The notes under the pieces were generated by a model. The model saw only the letters and a list, made by a program, of their open reading frames with translations. It had not been told where the DNA came from and ran no database searches. The translations under genes were made by a program, and so were the position numbers. A DNA stretch of 64,000 bases from Halomonas dongshanensis (GTDB lineage Bacteria > Pseudomonadota > Gammaproteobacteria > Pseudomonadales > Halomonadaceae), in assembly GCF_024790395.1 (NCBI RefSeq), contig NZ_JAJISC010000001.1, positions 372,001 through 436,000 on the forward strand. The letters run 5' to 3'. Shown in pieces: positions 61,519 through 64,000 of the stretch (within the stretch, counting starts at the first letter, position 1; every line of letters starts with the position of its first letter).

Positions 61519-62910
61519 CTTGCCTAAGATGGCCATGGCCTCTTCGCTGCGCGGTGTCCAGGGGTCGCCGTAGCTTAGGCGCGCGCAGTGGCGATACGCT
61601 TGTGTCGCCGAAAAGATGGGGCCCGGTGCAATGCTGATGCCCGCATCGAGCGCGCGATGGAACAGATCCAGCGCATCGACCCGGCGGGGAAACTCGAACC
61701 AGAGAAAATAGCCGCCTGTAGGTCGCGTCACGCGGGTTTCGCGGGGGAAGTAGCGCGTCGCTGCCGCGAGCATCTGGCGCTGCTGGCTCTCCAGAGCGTG
61801 GCGCAGTTTACGCAGGTGCCGGTCGAAGCCGCCTTGGTGCAGATAGTCGGCAATGGCGACCTGAGCAGGCACCGAGGGCGAGATGGTGGTCATCAGCTTT
61901 AGCCGTGAGATGGCCTCGGCGTAGCGTCCGCCTGCTGCCCAGCCGATGCGGTAGCCCGGCGCCAGGCTCTTGGAGAAAGAGCCGCAGTGAATCACCAATC
62001 CCACGTCGTCGTAATGCTTTACCGGACGTGCCGGACGGCTGCCGAAATAGAGCTCGGCGTAGGCGTCGTCTTCGATCAGTGGCACGTCGTGGGCCTTGAG
62101 GAGTGTATAGAGCTGCTGCTTGCGGGCATCGCTCAAACTCGCCCCCAGCGGATTCTGTAAATGGCTCATCAGCCAGCACGCGCGAATGGGCAGACGCGCC
62201 AAGCGCTCGGCGAGAATCTCGACGTCGATCCCCTCTCTCGGGTGCACCGGAATCTCGACGGCCTTGAGCTGCAAGCGCTCCAACACCTGCAGGCAGGCGT
62301 AGAAGGCCGGTGATTCGATGGCGACCAGATCCCCCGGCGAGGTCACGCACTGTAGCCCCAAGTTGAGCGCCTCCATCGCCCCGTTGGTGATGACTAACTC
62401 TTCGACGGGCAGCGGCGTGCCGCCCATGCGGTAGCGCAGGGCGATCTGGCGACGAAGGTCCCCATCGCCCGTGGCCATGTCGGCGATGATGCCCGCTGGC
62501 GTGATCTCGCGAAGCCCTTTGGCCATGCTGCGCGCAAGCCGCGCCAGCGGAAAGAGCGCGGGGCTGGGAAAGGCCGACCCGAAAGGCACCGTTTGACGGT
62601 TCTGCAGCGAACTCAGCACCGAGAACGCCAACTCACTCACGGCAATGTCGGCCGTCTCTTGCTGACCGGGGGTGGCCTCGGGCTCGGTGAGCAGGCGCGG
62701 AGCCTGTTCGCGTACGAAGTAGCCAGAGCGCGGACGGGCGGTGATCAGACCGCGATCTTCGAGCTGGTAGTAGGCCTTGAATACCGTCGAGGGGCTGACG
62801 CCATAGTGACGGCTGGCTTCGCGCACCGAGGGCACGCGCTCACCGGGGGCTAGGACGCCTTTGCGAATCAGCTCGGAAATTTCGTCGGCAAACCGTTCGT
62901 AGCGCTTCAT
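61501..62910 (-). CDS. MocR-family regulator (GntR HTH fused to aminotransferase domain)
   Basis: A 469-residue fusion. The N-terminal GntR winged helix (about 1-70) has GERVPSVREASRHYGVSPSTVFKAYYQLEDRGLI. The fold-type I aminotransferase domain (about 105-465) has VITNGAMEALNLGLQ, NPLGASLS, LIEDDAYAEL and the PLP-lysine loop CGSFSKSLAPGYRIGW. MocR proteins use PLP as a sensor; targets include pyridoxine, GABA and ectoine genes. The start at 62910 gives MKRYERFADEI; an ATG at 62949 adds 13 residues. It is divergent from pntA. Confidence 0.92.
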   Translation of the reverse strand: MKRYERFADEISELIRKGVLAPGERVPSVREASRHYGVSPSTVFKAYYQLEDRGLITARPRSGYFVREQAPRLLTEPEATPGQQETADIAVSELAFSVLSSLQNRQTVPFGSAFPSPALFPLARLARSMAKGLREITPAGIIADMATGDGDLRRQIALRYRMGGTPLPVEELVITNGAMEALNLGLQCVTSPGDLVAIESPAFYACLQVLERLQLKAVEIPVHPREGIDVEILAERLARLPIRACWLMSHLQNPLGASLSDARKQQLYTLLKAHDVPLIEDDAYAELYFGSRPARPVKHYDDVGLVIHCGSFSKSLAPGYRIGWAAGGRYAEAISRLKLMTTISPSVPAQVAIADYLHQGGFDRHLRKLRHALESQQRQMLAAATRYFPRETRVTRPTGGYFLWFEFPRRVDALDLFHRALDAGISIAPGPIFSATQAYRHCARLSYGDPWTPRSEEAMAILGKLLATY

Positions 62911-63211
62911 ATCGATATCGTTGCGTAGGCTGAATCGACAGCAAAGCATACGCCCTATGCCGTCACAAGGCGTGAAAGTCTCTTTCTAAATGACCTTCTG
63001 ACAGTAAAATTACGTTTTGTAATCAATTAGTAATCAATTATCTGTGCGCTGCAGCAAAGTTTTGGTAGCCTTTCATACGGGAGCCTGTAGGCGCCATGCC
63101 TGCGGCGACACTCCCCGGACACAAACATCCAAATCGATAATAAGGCTCGGATTTCGTACGTCCCAACGCTTGGGCGTGGAAACGAAACGAGTCAGCGAAT
63201 GGAGAGCACGC

Positions 63212-64000
63212 GTGAGAATAGGCGCACCGAAAGAGATAGCCAAGGGGGAAGCAAGGGTCGCTCTTACCCCCGAGAGCGCAGCGCAGATCCAGAAACTGGG
63301 TCATGAATGTTTGATCGAAACGGGCGCAGGCCTCGCTGCGGGTTTCGACGACGCCGCCTACCTCGATGCGGGTGTCAGCGTCGTCGAAAGCGCCGAGGCG
63401 CTGTGGTGCGAGGCCGAGGTAGTGATCAAGGTTCGCGAACCCACCGATGCCGAAGCCGAGCGGCTGCGCGAAGGCCAAACGCTGATCAGCTTCTTCTGGC
63501 CTGCCCAGAACGAAGCGCTGCTGGAGAAGTGCCGCGCCCAAGGCGCCACGGTAATGGCGATGGACATGGTGCCGCGTATCTCGCGCGCCCAGAAGATGGA
63601 CGCGCTCTCGTCCATGGCCAACATCGCCGGTTACCGCGCGGTGATCGAGGCGGGTAACAACTTCGGCCGCTTCTTCACCGGCCAAGTGACCGCTGCCGGT
63701 AAGGTGCCGCCCGCCAAGGTGCTGGTCATTGGCGCTGGTGTGGCCGGTCTTGCTGCCATCGGCACGGCGACGAGTCTCGGTGCCGTCGTGCGCGCGTTTG
63801 ACGTACGCCCGGAAGTCTCCGAGCAGATCGAGTCCATGGGTGCAGAGTTTCTGTTCCTCGACTTCGAAGATACCCAAGACGGCGCCGAAAGCGGTGGCTA
63901 CGCCTCTCCCTCGAGCCCGGAGTTCCGCGAGAAGCAGCTCGAGTGCTTCCGCGCCCAGGCCCCGGATGTCGATATTGTCATTACCACCGCGCTGATCCCC
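63212..64000 (+). CDS. pntA: NAD(P) transhydrogenase alpha subunit, N-terminal part (cut by window edge)
   Basis: The first 263 residues of PntA, the NAD(H)-binding subunit of the proton-translocating transhydrogenase. It begins RIGAPKEIAKGEARVALTPE and contains RISRAQKMDALSSMANIAGYRAV and the Rossmann motif VLVIGAGVAGLAAIGTA, then the VRAFDVRPEVSEQIESMGAEF segment. The start is GTG at 63212 with GGAGAG upstream. The frame is open to the edge. The 260-bp region before it holds the divergent promoter with the MocR gene and no other gene. Confidence 0.95.
   Translation, partial: MRIGAPKEIAKGEARVALTPESAAQIQKLGHECLIETGAGLAAGFDDAAYLDAGVSVVESAEALWCEAEVVIKVREPTDAEAERLREGQTLISFFWPAQNEALLEKCRAQGATVMAMDMVPRISRAQKMDALSSMANIAGYRAVIEAGNNFGRFFTGQVTAAGKVPPAKVLVIGAGVAGLAAIGTATSLGAVVRAFDVRPEVSEQIESMGAEFLFLDFEDTQDGAESGGYASPSSPEFREKQLECFRAQAPDVDIVITTALIP

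Overview
The window is high-GC, densely coded chromosomal DNA from a Gammaproteobacterium, most likely a Halomonas-like member of the Halomonadaceae. The basis is gene content (TRAP, TTT and AbgT transporters, many LysR regulators, acidic secreted proteins) and a tRNA-Arg with an encoded CCA end. No marker gene is present, so the assignment is inference. There is no integrase, transposase, CRISPR array or rRNA. Most of the window is a string of uptake-plus-catabolism modules, each beside its own regulator.

Layout. 1-395: a 5'-truncated enolase-superfamily gene running off the left edge. 395-6006: a DctPQM TRAP transporter, a GlcD-like FAD 2-hydroxyacid dehydrogenase and a second, orphan DctP. 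6174-6250: tRNA-Arg(CCG). 6540-10264: a small secreted protein, a siderophore receptor and an orphan response regulator, followed by about 470 bp of decayed DNA. 10735-24794: a DeoR regulator, a TctBCA transporter, a LarA-family (DUF2088) protein, a five-gene sugar-acid operon (D-2-hydroxyacid dehydrogenase, 3-hydroxyisobutyrate-dehydrogenase-like enzyme, PdxA2-like enzyme, DUF1537 kinase, DapA-like lyase) and the complete nickel-pincer cofactor genes larC, larB and larE. 24932-28591: LysR, AbgT and an M20 amidohydrolase. 28798-30051: DUF2243 and CtaG-like membrane proteins. 30048-39906: a peptide-type ABC importer with two paralogous binding proteins, an amidase and D-serine dehydratase, with a divergent LysR and an MFS gene beyond. 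42516-51740: one nine-gene operon (flavin monooxygenase, HCCA-isomerase-like protein, M19 protein, PotABCD-type importer, carboxylesterase, LysR). 51823-55136: agmatinase, LysR, HpxO-like urate hydroxylase. 55137-59220: a visibly AT-richer cassette (SSS symporter, DUF3311, M20 amidohydrolase, LysR). 59304-64000: an Nramp-like transporter without the usual metal motifs, an unknown membrane protein, a MocR regulator and the start of pntA.

The most interesting system is at 10735-24794. It places a probable nickel-pincer-dependent racemase/epimerase, its whole cofactor pathway, a TTT importer and a four-carbon acid-sugar (threonate/erythronate type) catabolic operon in one locus. A repeated palindrome, TGATC-N5-GATCA, lies upstream of both arms and probably serves the DeoR regulator. 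The inference is that the LarA-family enzyme inverts the C2 hydroxyl of an imported sugar acid so that it can enter the dehydrogenase/kinase/PdxA2 route. The second candidate is the nine-gene operon at 42516-51740, a self-contained uptake and oxidation pathway of unknown substrate.
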